NCBI GenBank assembly: GCA_015233285.1
Contig: JADFYA010000058.1
Location: 1-13,300 of the forward strand
Reading direction: 5' to 3'
Source of the DNA: Deltaproteobacteria bacterium
GTDB taxonomy: Bacteria > Desulfobacterota > JADFXK01
Length of the DNA: 13,300 nucleotides
Positions within the stretch are counted from its first letter, which is position 1, and every line of letters begins with the position of its first letter. The position numbers and the translations under genes are program-made. This document shows, in pieces, positions 6,622 to 13,300 of this stretch. The notes beneath the pieces are model-generated. The model was not told the DNA's origin, ran no database searches, and was given only the letters and a program-made list of their open reading frames with translations.

Positions 6622-8034
6622 ATGACCCAAGCCCGCATTTTGATCGTTGATGACAGCCGAATGATGCGTCGCGGGTTAATAAAATATTTAAGCCCACTGA
6701 GGGCTGAGCTGACTGAAGCAGCCGATGGGCAAGAGGGATTTGATCTGGCTACAAAAAGTAGGTTCGACCTGGTCATTACCGATATCGATATGCCGCGGTT
6801 GAACGGAATTCAGCTTTGTGAACGCCTCAAAACCACCCCGGCGACAAGGGGAACCCCCGTCATTATGCTCAGCTCCTTTGACTCGGATGCTGATATCGAT
6901 CGTGGATTCCAGGCCGGAGCTTCAGCCTACGTGACCAAAGATGAAGCGCGATCCTGCTTGTTGGAGACCATTGACGACATATTGCCCAAAGCCATCTTCA
7001 GACGAAACAGGTTGATCCTGGTGGTAGATGATTCCTCGATCATCCGGCGGATGGTGGAAGACGGCTTGGCCCAGGCCGGATTTCAAGTCATCACGGCTGA
7101 AAACGGGCTAAAAGCATTGCAGCTTCTCAAAACCAGACGGCCCGACTTTATCCTTAGCGACATCGATATGCCCGAGATGAATGGCTTTGTCTTTTGTGAG
7201 GCTGTTCATGCCAGCCCCGACCTGGCGACCATCCCTTTCGTGGTGATGAGTGCTAATGCAGACCGGAGTCATATGCTGCGGATGCTGCGACGCGGCGCGG
7301 CAGCATACATCACCAAACCATTTAACCTGGACCAGTTGGTCATCCTGGTCGAAAAGCTCTTATCCGACCAGTTCCAATTACTCTTAAAAGAAAAGGAACG
7401 TTTGGATGCCGACCGGAAAATGCTACTGGCCAGTATCACCAGTCTCGCCTTAGCCTTGGAGGCGAGAGATGCTTACACCCGCGGTCATTCGGAAGCCGTG
7501 TCTACCATTTTATCCGGCATGGCCAAGCTAATGGGGGCCACCAGCCCGGAGATCGAAGCCCTGACTATCGGCGGCAAACTGCACGATATTGGAAAAATCG
7601 GCATCAGAGACAGCATCCTCCAAAAACCCGGCCGGTTGACCGATGAGGAATTCACCATCATTAAACAACATCCCATCATTGGCGCCACTATCCTCAAATC
7701 AATACCCAGCTTATCGGACATCATCACTATTGTCCTGCATCATCATGAACGTTTTGACGGGAAAGGCTATCCCGAAGGGTTGCGCGGGCAAAAGATTTCC
7801 CAATGGGCTCGCATGACTGCCGTTGCGGATACTTACCACGCCTTGACCAGCGACCGCCCCTACCGCAAAGGCTTGTCCTGTGATCAAGCCCTTCAGGTGC
7901 TTGAGGATGTTCAGGGCAGCCAGCTCTGCCCGGATTGTGTCGCCCTCTTTTTCAAATGGATTTCCACTCAGGAAAATACCGGTTACCTCGTGCCTCAAAA
8001 TCTCATAGATCAGGGTACTGCTTCCGTCGGTTAG
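6622..8034 (+). CDS. Response regulator with two receiver domains and an HD-GYP domain, probable c-di-GMP phosphodiesterase
   Basis: The 470-residue cytoplasmic protein has two REC domains and an HD-GYP output. REC1 (about 4-122) has D10-D11, phosphoacceptor D54 (VITDIDMP) and K106. REC2 (about 130-248) has D136-D137, D180 (ILSDIDMP) and K232 in ITKPF. Both look phosphorylation-competent. After a short charged helix (250-268), the HD-GYP domain (about 270-450) shows H289, the HD pair H321-D322 in GGKLHDIGKIG, H350, HHHERFDGKGYPEGL (373-387, containing G382-Y383-P384), and D403 in VADTYHALTSDRPYRKG. HD-GYP proteins of this type hydrolyse c-di-GMP to pGpG or GMP at a metal centre, and the key residues are intact. 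GGAG (6613-6616) sits five bases before the ATG. It is followed by the hybrid kinase gene after 104 bases, a likely functional partner. Cognate kinase and enzymatic activity are inferred. Confidence 0.95.
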   Translation: MTQARILIVDDSRMMRRGLIKYLSPLRAELTEAADGQEGFDLATKSRFDLVITDIDMPRLNGIQLCERLKTTPATRGTPVIMLSSFDSDADIDRGFQAGASAYVTKDEARSCLLETIDDILPKAIFRRNRLILVVDDSSIIRRMVEDGLAQAGFQVITAENGLKALQLLKTRRPDFILSDIDMPEMNGFVFCEAVHASPDLATIPFVVMSANADRSHMLRMLRRGAAAYITKPFNLDQLVILVEKLLSDQFQLLLKEKERLDADRKMLLASITSLALALEARDAYTRGHSEAVSTILSGMAKLMGATSPEIEALTIGGKLHDIGKIGIRDSILQKPGRLTDEEFTIIKQHPIIGATILKSIPSLSDIITIVLHHHERFDGKGYPEGLRGQKISQWARMTAVADTYHALTSDRPYRKGLSCDQALQVLEDVQGSQLCPDCVALFFKWISTQENTGYLVPQNLIDQGTASVG

Positions 8035-8138
8035 CCATCTAACGGCACTACCTTACGATTGTAGAAAATCAATGTGGGGAATAACTGATTTGGTGGTTTT
8101 TGAATTGGTTTTGTTAAGTGGATCTGGGAGGATGTTCC

Positions 8139-11100
8139 ATGGTTGCAAAAAAAATCCGGGTTTTGATGGTGGAAGACAACCCGGCAGATACTTTGCTGAT
8201 TCGGGACATGCTGTTTAAGGTTGCCCTGGTTACATATGATATTAAAACGGTTGGGCGGCTTTCCGATGCGCTCGAGATGTTATCGTCTGTAATTTTCGAC
8301 GCCACCCTCCTGGATATGTCCCTTCCCGACAGTACGGGATTAGAAACACTAGCCAAGATCCACCAGCTTTCCGGGCAAACGGCTATCGTCGTTTTGACCG
8401 GGACCGACGATGAAGAAATGGCCTGCGAAGCGGTCCGCCAGGGCGCGCAGGACTACCTGATCAAAGGAGAGATCGACGCCAACCTCCTTTCCCGATCCAT
8501 TCGATACGCCGTTGAACGCCGGCAGACTGAAGAGAGGTGCCGGGCCCTGGCCGCGATTATAGAATCGTCGGACGATGCCATTATCGGAAACATGCTCGAT
8601 GGGACAATCCAAAGTTGGAACAAGGGGGCGGAAAAGCTGTTTGGCTACAGTGCCCATGAAACCATTGGACAGACCGTGTCCTTGCTGGCACCACCCGGTT
8701 ATCCGGATGAACTTCCAAAACTTATGGACAATATTACCCATGGCGTCGGCGTTGACCATTTTGACGCTGTCCGGATGCGGAAGAATGGCTCGCTGGTTGA
8801 TGTGTCCATCAGTGTGTCGCCGATTTTAGACGGCCTGGACAGGGTCTCCGGAGCCGCGATTATTCTTCGGGAAATTACCGAACGCAAAAAAACCGAGCAG
8901 GCTCTTAAAGAAAGTGAAAGAAGATACCGTTACCTGGCCGATAACGCCACCGACGTCATCTGGACCATGGATAATGACTTCAACATGACCTATGTCAGTC
9001 CCTCGGTGGAACGTCTCCGGGGCTACACCCCGGAAGAAATCATGTCTCAATCGCTCGACCGGACCATGGCGGCCGGTTCACATCAACAGACCTTGGACTG
9101 GATCGCCGACAAATTGAAGACAGATCCGGCGCCGGGTGATGCCCCTCCTTGGATCATTGAATTAGAGATGTCCCGCAAAGACGGGTCAACCGTCTGGACG
9201 GAGGTGATAACCAATCCGCTTCATGACGATCAGGGCCGGCGGATAGGCATTTTGGGCGTTACCAGAAACATAGACGGCCGCAAGCGCTTCCAGCGGGATC
9301 TGGATTTTGAACGAAAACAATTATTGTCTATTTTTGAAAGCATTGATGAGATTATTTATGTCGTTGATCCCATCACATTTGAAATACTATACGCCAACGC
9401 CGCGCTGACCGAAATTCTGGGTCAAGTGGTCGGCCGGAAGTGTTATCGGACCATGCAAGGATTAGATGCCCCCTGTTCTTTCTGCACCAATCCCCGCATT
9501 CTGGGCGATAACATCGGAAAAACACATATATCAGAATATTACAACCGCACCATTGACCGCTGGCATAGGTCCATCGAGAAGGCCATCACCTGGCCTGACG
9601 GCCGAATTGTCCGCTATTGCATGAGCATCGACATTACAGACAGAAAAAAAGCGGAACAGGCCATGACCAATCGTCTCCTATACGAAAAAGGACTGACCGC
9701 CTTTTCCCAAGCTTTACTGTCCAACGATAACCAGGCCCTGGACAAAGCGCTGGCTCATTTGCTCGAGACGTCGGCAGCCGGCCGGGGTTATCTTTTTGAA
9801 AATGAGATAGACCCCATCGAGGGTTTGTATGCCCGGAAAACCGCCGAAGTCTGCGCCACGGGGGTCACGCCGCAGGCCTTGGGTCAAAAGCCGCAGGGCT
9901 TTTTCTACCACGAGGGATTTACCCGATGGCAAGCAGAACTGGCCACGGGCCGACCTATCGCCGGACTAACCGAATCCTTTCCCGAAGAAGAACAAAACCT
10001 GCTTGCCGGCCAAGACATCGTCTCTATCCTGATCTTGCCCATCTGGGTGGGAGGAAAGTGGCATGGATTCATCGGATTTGACGACACCGTGAAGCGGCGC
10101 CTATGGAATGAAGAGGATGTCCGGCTGTTAAGAACTACCGCAGCTATGGTCGGAATTCATCTTGAACGGAAGCACCGAGATGAAATCATTCAAGAAAACT
10201 TACATTTTCTGCAAAAGCTGATCGATACCATACCGGCGCCGGTATTCTATAAAGATGCACGTGGCATTTACCAGGGATGCAACACGGCCTTCGAAAGATT
10301 CCTGGGCAAGTCAAAGGAAATGATTATCGGCAAATCTCTTTATGAAGTCCATCCCCAACACCTGGCTGATATCTATAGCCGCACCGACAATGAGATATTC
10401 AAAAATCTTGGCTCCTTAACCTACGAGTCAACCATGCAGTCCGCCGATGACGAAGAACATGACCTGGTCATTTATAAGGCCGCTTATTCCGACACCAGCG
10501 GAGCCATGGCTGGCCTGGTCGGGGTGATGTTGGATATCACCGAACGAAAAGTGATCGAGGAGGAACTACGGCTGGCTAAAGAGTTCGCCGAGGCGGCCAA
10601 TCAAAAGCTGGAGCGGGCCGTGGAGCGGAGCAGCAGATTAGCCTTGGAAGCAGAAAGGGCCAACGAAGCCAAGAGCGAATTCCTGGCCAACATGAGTCAT
10701 GAGATCCGGACGCCCATGAATGGGATCATCGGCATGACCGAGCTGACCCTGCAAACACTCTTGATTCCGGAACAACGCGAGTATTTGGAGACGATCAAAA
10801 AGTGTTCTGAGACGTTGCTATATATTCTAAATGATATCCTTGATTTATCAAAAATTGAGGCGGGCCGGCTGGAACTCAGCGAGATGCCTTTTAACCTCCG
10901 GGACAGCATCGGGGATATGATCGGCATCGTTTCCCAACGCGCCCACGAAAAAGGGGTGGAACTGGCCTATTATATCGGGCCAGAGGTGCCGGATAATCTT
11001 ATGGGTGATCCCGGCCGCCTCCGTCAGATCATCCTCAATCTGGTCGGCAATGCCGTCAAGTTTACCGACCAGGGCGAGATAGTGGTGACCGTCTCGACCG

Positions 11101-12254
11101 AAAACCGGTCGGACAATGGGCTTACCTTGCTATTCACAGTCAAAGACACGGGGGTCGGAATTCCCCTCGACAAACAGCAGGCAATATTCTCTCCTTTTGT
11201 TCAAGCCGACAAATGCATCTCAAAACGGCATGGCGGCACCGGCTTAGGTCTGGCCATCTCTTCCCGGCTGGTAGCGATGATGGGGGGACGGATTTGGTTG
11301 GAATCAGAGGAAAATCTGGGTAGTACCTTCTATTTTACGGCCCATTTCGGACTGCCCACGCTCGAAGCCGCCGCACAACTGGAGCCGGTGTCAATAGATC
11401 CGGAACGGCTGCGGGGGGTGCGGGTCCTGGTGGCCGACGACAACAAAACCAGCCGGCGGATGCTCAAAGAAATGCTCACCAGTTGGCAGATAAAACCGGT
11501 CACCGTGGAAAGCGGTATGGCCGCCTTAGCCGCTTTGCGGCATATCGGGGAGTCCGAAGGGCCGTTTGAGTTGATCCTGCTGGATGCCTACATGCCCGGC
11601 ATAGACGGTTTTGATTTGGCCGAGAGAATCTTGAAGTGGCCGGACTACTCTAAAGTCAAGATTATCATTCTTACCCCAGTGGGGGTAAGAGGCGACGCCA
11701 ACCGTTGCCAGGAGTTGGGAATCGCCGCCTACCTTTTAAAACCTGTCAAACAATCCGATCTCCTTTCGGCCATCATCCGGGTCATGGGCACGCCTCAAAA
11801 ACCCGATCAGCGCCCTCAATTAGTGACCCGGTATGCCTTACACAGCGATACCCGGACCCTCCACCTCTTGTTGGTAGAAGACAACCCGGTTAATCTGAAG
11901 CTGGCTTCGCATATATTGAAAAAGCAAGGGCACACCCTGGCCACGGCCAAGACCGGGCTGGAAGCTCTGGAGGCTTTGAAAAAAAGCAACTTCGACCTGA
12001 TCTTGATGGACGTCCAGATGCCCGAAATGGACGGCCTGGAAGCCACCCGGGCCATCAGAGAAAAAGAAAAACAAATCGGCGGCCATATCCCGATTGTGGC
12101 CATGACGGCCTATGCCATGAAAGGGGATCGGGAACGGTGTTTCGAGGCCGGCATGGATGGATATTTGTCTAAGCCGATTGATCCCCAAGAGTTGTTCCGG
12201 ACGATTGATTCATTTTTTCCGCGGCCTTCACAGACTTGCAAAATCAGACCATAA
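8139..12254 (+). CDS. Hybrid histidine kinase: REC-PAS-PAS-PAS-GAF-PAS-HisKA-HATPase-REC-REC
   Basis: The start is placed at ATG 8139, seven bases after GGGAGG (8126-8131); an in-frame GTG 21 bases earlier would put the ribosome site inside the gene. The product is 1371 residues with no membrane segment, so it should be cytoplasmic. An N-terminal REC (about 5-125, VLMVEDN, D59 in LLDMSLPD) is followed by PAS1 (138-254), PAS2 (258-384), PAS3 (388-508), GAF (508-681) and PAS4 (688-808), several ending in the usual D-I-T-E/D-R-K linker. HisKA (about 841-911) carries H854 in FLANMSHEIRTPMNGI. HATPase (955-1068) has the N box around N971 (LNLVGNAVKF), DTGVGIP and GTGLGLAIS. REC2 has D1149 (ILLDAYMPG) and REC3 has D1291 (ILMDVQMPEMDG) with SKPID. 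All catalytic residues are present, so a multistep phosphorelay kinase is expected. No HPt domain is seen; a separate HPt protein may be needed. PAS3 holds a cysteine cluster (C435, C446, C449). The adjacent REC-HD-GYP protein is the obvious candidate target. The signal is unknown. Confidence 0.95.
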   Translation: MVAKKIRVLMVEDNPADTLLIRDMLFKVALVTYDIKTVGRLSDALEMLSSVIFDATLLDMSLPDSTGLETLAKIHQLSGQTAIVVLTGTDDEEMACEAVRQGAQDYLIKGEIDANLLSRSIRYAVERRQTEERCRALAAIIESSDDAIIGNMLDGTIQSWNKGAEKLFGYSAHETIGQTVSLLAPPGYPDELPKLMDNITHGVGVDHFDAVRMRKNGSLVDVSISVSPILDGLDRVSGAAIILREITERKKTEQALKESERRYRYLADNATDVIWTMDNDFNMTYVSPSVERLRGYTPEEIMSQSLDRTMAAGSHQQTLDWIADKLKTDPAPGDAPPWIIELEMSRKDGSTVWTEVITNPLHDDQGRRIGILGVTRNIDGRKRFQRDLDFERKQLLSIFESIDEIIYVVDPITFEILYANAALTEILGQVVGRKCYRTMQGLDAPCSFCTNPRILGDNIGKTHISEYYNRTIDRWHRSIEKAITWPDGRIVRYCMSIDITDRKKAEQAMTNRLLYEKGLTAFSQALLSNDNQALDKALAHLLETSAAGRGYLFENEIDPIEGLYARKTAEVCATGVTPQALGQKPQGFFYHEGFTRWQAELATGRPIAGLTESFPEEEQNLLAGQDIVSILILPIWVGGKWHGFIGFDDTVKRRLWNEEDVRLLRTTAAMVGIHLERKHRDEIIQENLHFLQKLIDTIPAPVFYKDARGIYQGCNTAFERFLGKSKEMIIGKSLYEVHPQHLADIYSRTDNEIFKNLGSLTYESTMQSADDEEHDLVIYKAAYSDTSGAMAGLVGVMLDITERKVIEEELRLAKEFAEAANQKLERAVERSSRLALEAERANEAKSEFLANMSHEIRTPMNGIIGMTELTLQTLLIPEQREYLETIKKCSETLLYILNDILDLSKIEAGRLELSEMPFNLRDSIGDMIGIVSQRAHEKGVELAYYIGPEVPDNLMGDPGRLRQIILNLVGNAVKFTDQGEIVVTVSTENRSDNGLTLLFTVKDTGVGIPLDKQQAIFSPFVQADKCISKRHGGTGLGLAISSRLVAMMGGRIWLESEENLGSTFYFTAHFGLPTLEAAAQLEPVSIDPERLRGVRVLVADDNKTSRRMLKEMLTSWQIKPVTVESGMAALAALRHIGESEGPFELILLDAYMPGIDGFDLAERILKWPDYSKVKIIILTPVGVRGDANRCQELGIAAYLLKPVKQSDLLSAIIRVMGTPQKPDQRPQLVTRYALHSDTRTLHLLLVEDNPVNLKLASHILKKQGHTLATAKTGLEALEALKKSNFDLILMDVQMPEMDGLEATRAIREKEKQIGGHIPIVAMTAYAMKGDRERCFEAGMDGYLSKPIDPQELFRTIDSFFPRPSQTCKIRP

Positions 12255-12320
12255 CCGGTCTTGGACAGACTGCTCGGAACCGCGTCTTGAGGCGTTCACC
12301 ATCTGAGGAGGTCAGGTCAG

Positions 12321-12485
12321 GCCCCAATGCTGGTGAATTAAAGCACGGCCTGGCCATCCTCGGATGTGATAAGATTCCTCACATTCGTTCGGAATGACAA
12401 ATTTACATCGTCATTTCAGATGGGCCGCGTCTACGTCATTTCGGTGCGAAGCTCCCTGTCATTTATAGCGAAGCGAGAAATCTTA
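12321..12485. repeat. Inner palindromic repeat, right-truncated copy B
   Basis: This copy begins with the same end as copy A (GCCCCAATGCTGGTGAATTA, 12321-12340) and keeps the hairpin arms at 12370-12399 and 12457-12485. A 47-base block (12360-12406) is identical to 5990-6036. The right end found in copy A, TTAATTCAGC...ATTGGGGC, is absent: similarity stops after AAATCTTA at 12485 and unique sequence begins. The copy lies between the kinase stop and the peroxiredoxin start and fills most of that gap. With no T-run it is not a standard terminator, though its hairpin could affect transcript ends or stability. Confidence 0.85.
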
Positions 12486-12568
12486 GTGTGACCAAATCTC
12501 TCATCAAACCCTCCATCTCCCGGAGATGTCACCCCCAGAGCCGGAAAGCTCTATACGGAGGCCGAACC

Positions 12569-13036
12569 ATGTTGGAAGTTGGAACCAAAGCACCTGATTT
12601 TTGTCTCGACGGCATTGACGCAGCGGGACAAGAAAAACAGATTCGCCTGTCTGATCTGCTGGGTCAGGGCCGGGATATCGTTTTATACTTTTATCCCAAA
12701 GACAGCACTTCCGGATGCACCCAAGAAGCTTGCGATTTCAGAGATAGCTTTAACCGCATCCGAAACAAAGCCATGGTTATCGGGATAAGCCCGGACAGCC
12801 TGGCCGGCCATCGGAAGTTCAAAGAAAAAAACAGCCTAAATTTCCTTCTCCTCAGCGATCCCGGCCGCCAGGTCCTTGAATCATATCAAGCCTGGGGCGA
12901 AAAGAAACAATTCGGCAAAACATCTCTGGGGGTTATTCGATCCACCTATCTAATCGGCCCTGACGGCATCATCAAAAAAGTCTGGACCAAAGTCAAAGTC
13001 AAGGGACATGTTGATGAAGTGATCGAGGCTATCTGA
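12569..13036 (+). CDS. bcp: Peroxiredoxin, Bcp/PrxQ subfamily
   Basis: This is a thiol peroxidase that reduces hydrogen peroxide and organic hydroperoxides in the cytoplasm using thioredoxin or a similar donor. With ATG 12569 the protein is 155 residues, the usual Bcp length. The start is chosen because CGGAGG (12556-12561) is seven bases upstream and the protein then begins MLEVGTKAPDF, as family members do. An in-frame GTG at 12488 would add 27 residues of unrelated sequence from the edge of the repeat. The active site YFYPKDSTSGCTQEACDF has P43, T47, the peroxidatic C50 and a resolving C55, the five-residue spacing typical of Bcp/PrxQ. Downstream are GISPDS, FLLLSD, and RSTYLIGPDGIIKKVW. 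No regulator gene is adjacent. Family assignment is firm; the physiological reductant is not known. Confidence 0.96.
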   Translation: MLEVGTKAPDFCLDGIDAAGQEKQIRLSDLLGQGRDIVLYFYPKDSTSGCTQEACDFRDSFNRIRNKAMVIGISPDSLAGHRKFKEKNSLNFLLLSDPGRQVLESYQAWGEKKQFGKTSLGVIRSTYLIGPDGIIKKVWTKVKVKGHVDEVIEAI

Positions 13037-13151
13037 TGCCTCCCATCTCCCTGGCGTCTGGACCGGGGCTTCACCTCTTCCGGGTGATCCTCCAGTCAGC
13101 GGCCAGAGAAGATTCAGGCAGTCATATCAACATGGCGTAACCCAATGACAG

Positions 13152-13300
13152 CTAGTCAATAATGCCTTCTTTAAGGGCGTGGAACGACGGCACCGGGACC
13201 GGAACGCAATAATCCCGCACCGGATGCCACATCAGCCGATAAGATGCATCCCCTGCGCCGTTCTGCTGCATCACGTCCCAGCCTCGCACAAAATAAGGGC
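13152..13300 (-). CDS. C-terminal fragment of an unrecognised protein (runs off the right edge)
   Basis: The minus strand is open from the window edge to a TAG at 13152-13154, giving 48 residues that include YFVRGWDVMQQNG, SYRLMWHPVRDYC and VPSFHALKEGIID at the C-terminus. The composition (W, Y, H, R, P-rich) is protein-like, and the two other minus-strand frames are interrupted by stops, which supports a real gene end. I do not recognise the family. It is convergent with the peroxiredoxin gene across 115 bases that hold a small TCACC/GGTGA hairpin (13071-13087) but no T-run, so no terminator is called there. Confidence 0.55.
   Translation of the reverse strand, partial: PYFVRGWDVMQQNGAGDASYRLMWHPVRDYCVPVPVPSFHALKEGIID

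Noticed and set aside
12488..12568. N-terminal extension of the peroxiredoxin from a GTG start
   Set aside because: The added 27 residues do not resemble Bcp proteins, begin at the edge of the repeat, and lack a ribosome site, while ATG 12569 has CGGAGG at good spacing and gives the normal family N-terminus.
1..13300. CRISPR arrays, tRNA or rRNA genes, phage or defence systems
   Set aside because: No regularly spaced direct repeats, cloverleaf-like tRNA sequence, rRNA motifs or recognisable defence or phage proteins were seen on either strand. The repeats present are two palindromic copies, not an array.

Overview
The window looks like a chromosomal segment of a Gram-negative bacterium of moderate G+C content. 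A Desulfobacterota-type ('deltaproteobacterial') source is plausible: there is a lipoprotein that joins TPR repeats to a branched-chain-amino-acid-binding-protein-like domain, a multi-PAS hybrid histidine kinase, and dispersed palindromic repeats. This assignment is inferred from style and gene content. No rRNA or other phylogenetic marker is present beyond GrpE and DnaK.

Layout: (1) At the left edge, on the minus strand, lies the start of a small receiver-domain protein, cut by the window. (2) A roughly 610-base divergent intergenic region follows, holding a sigma70-like promoter and an 8+8 bp palindrome. (3) Next is the heat-shock pair grpE and dnaK on the plus strand, with an unusual 242-base spacer and a clear intrinsic terminator after dnaK. 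No hrcA, dnaJ or CIRCE operator is seen. (4) Then comes a lipoprotein with TPR-like repeats and a periplasmic-binding fold, LpoA-like in architecture. (5) About 800 bases without a gene are mostly filled by a nested palindromic repeat: one inverted-repeat element appears to be inserted in the central palindrome of one arm of another. (6) Two large signalling genes follow in tandem: a REC-REC-HD-GYP protein (probable c-di-GMP phosphodiesterase) and a 1371-residue hybrid histidine kinase (REC, three PAS, GAF, PAS, HisKA, HATPase, REC, REC). (7) A second, right-truncated copy of the inner repeat precedes a Bcp/PrxQ-type peroxiredoxin. (8) At the right edge, on the minus strand, is the C-terminal end of an unrecognised protein, convergent with the peroxiredoxin gene.

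Functionally, GrpE and DnaK form a chaperone and nucleotide-exchange pair. The lipoprotein is a separate envelope protein with its own candidate promoter. The HD-GYP protein and the hybrid kinase are adjacent and co-oriented with a 104-base gap, so they may form one signalling module in which phosphotransfer controls c-di-GMP turnover. I found no CRISPR array, tRNA, rRNA, transposase, phage gene or recognisable defence system. The most unusual structure is the nested repeat at about 5834-6437 and its partial copy at 12321-12485.
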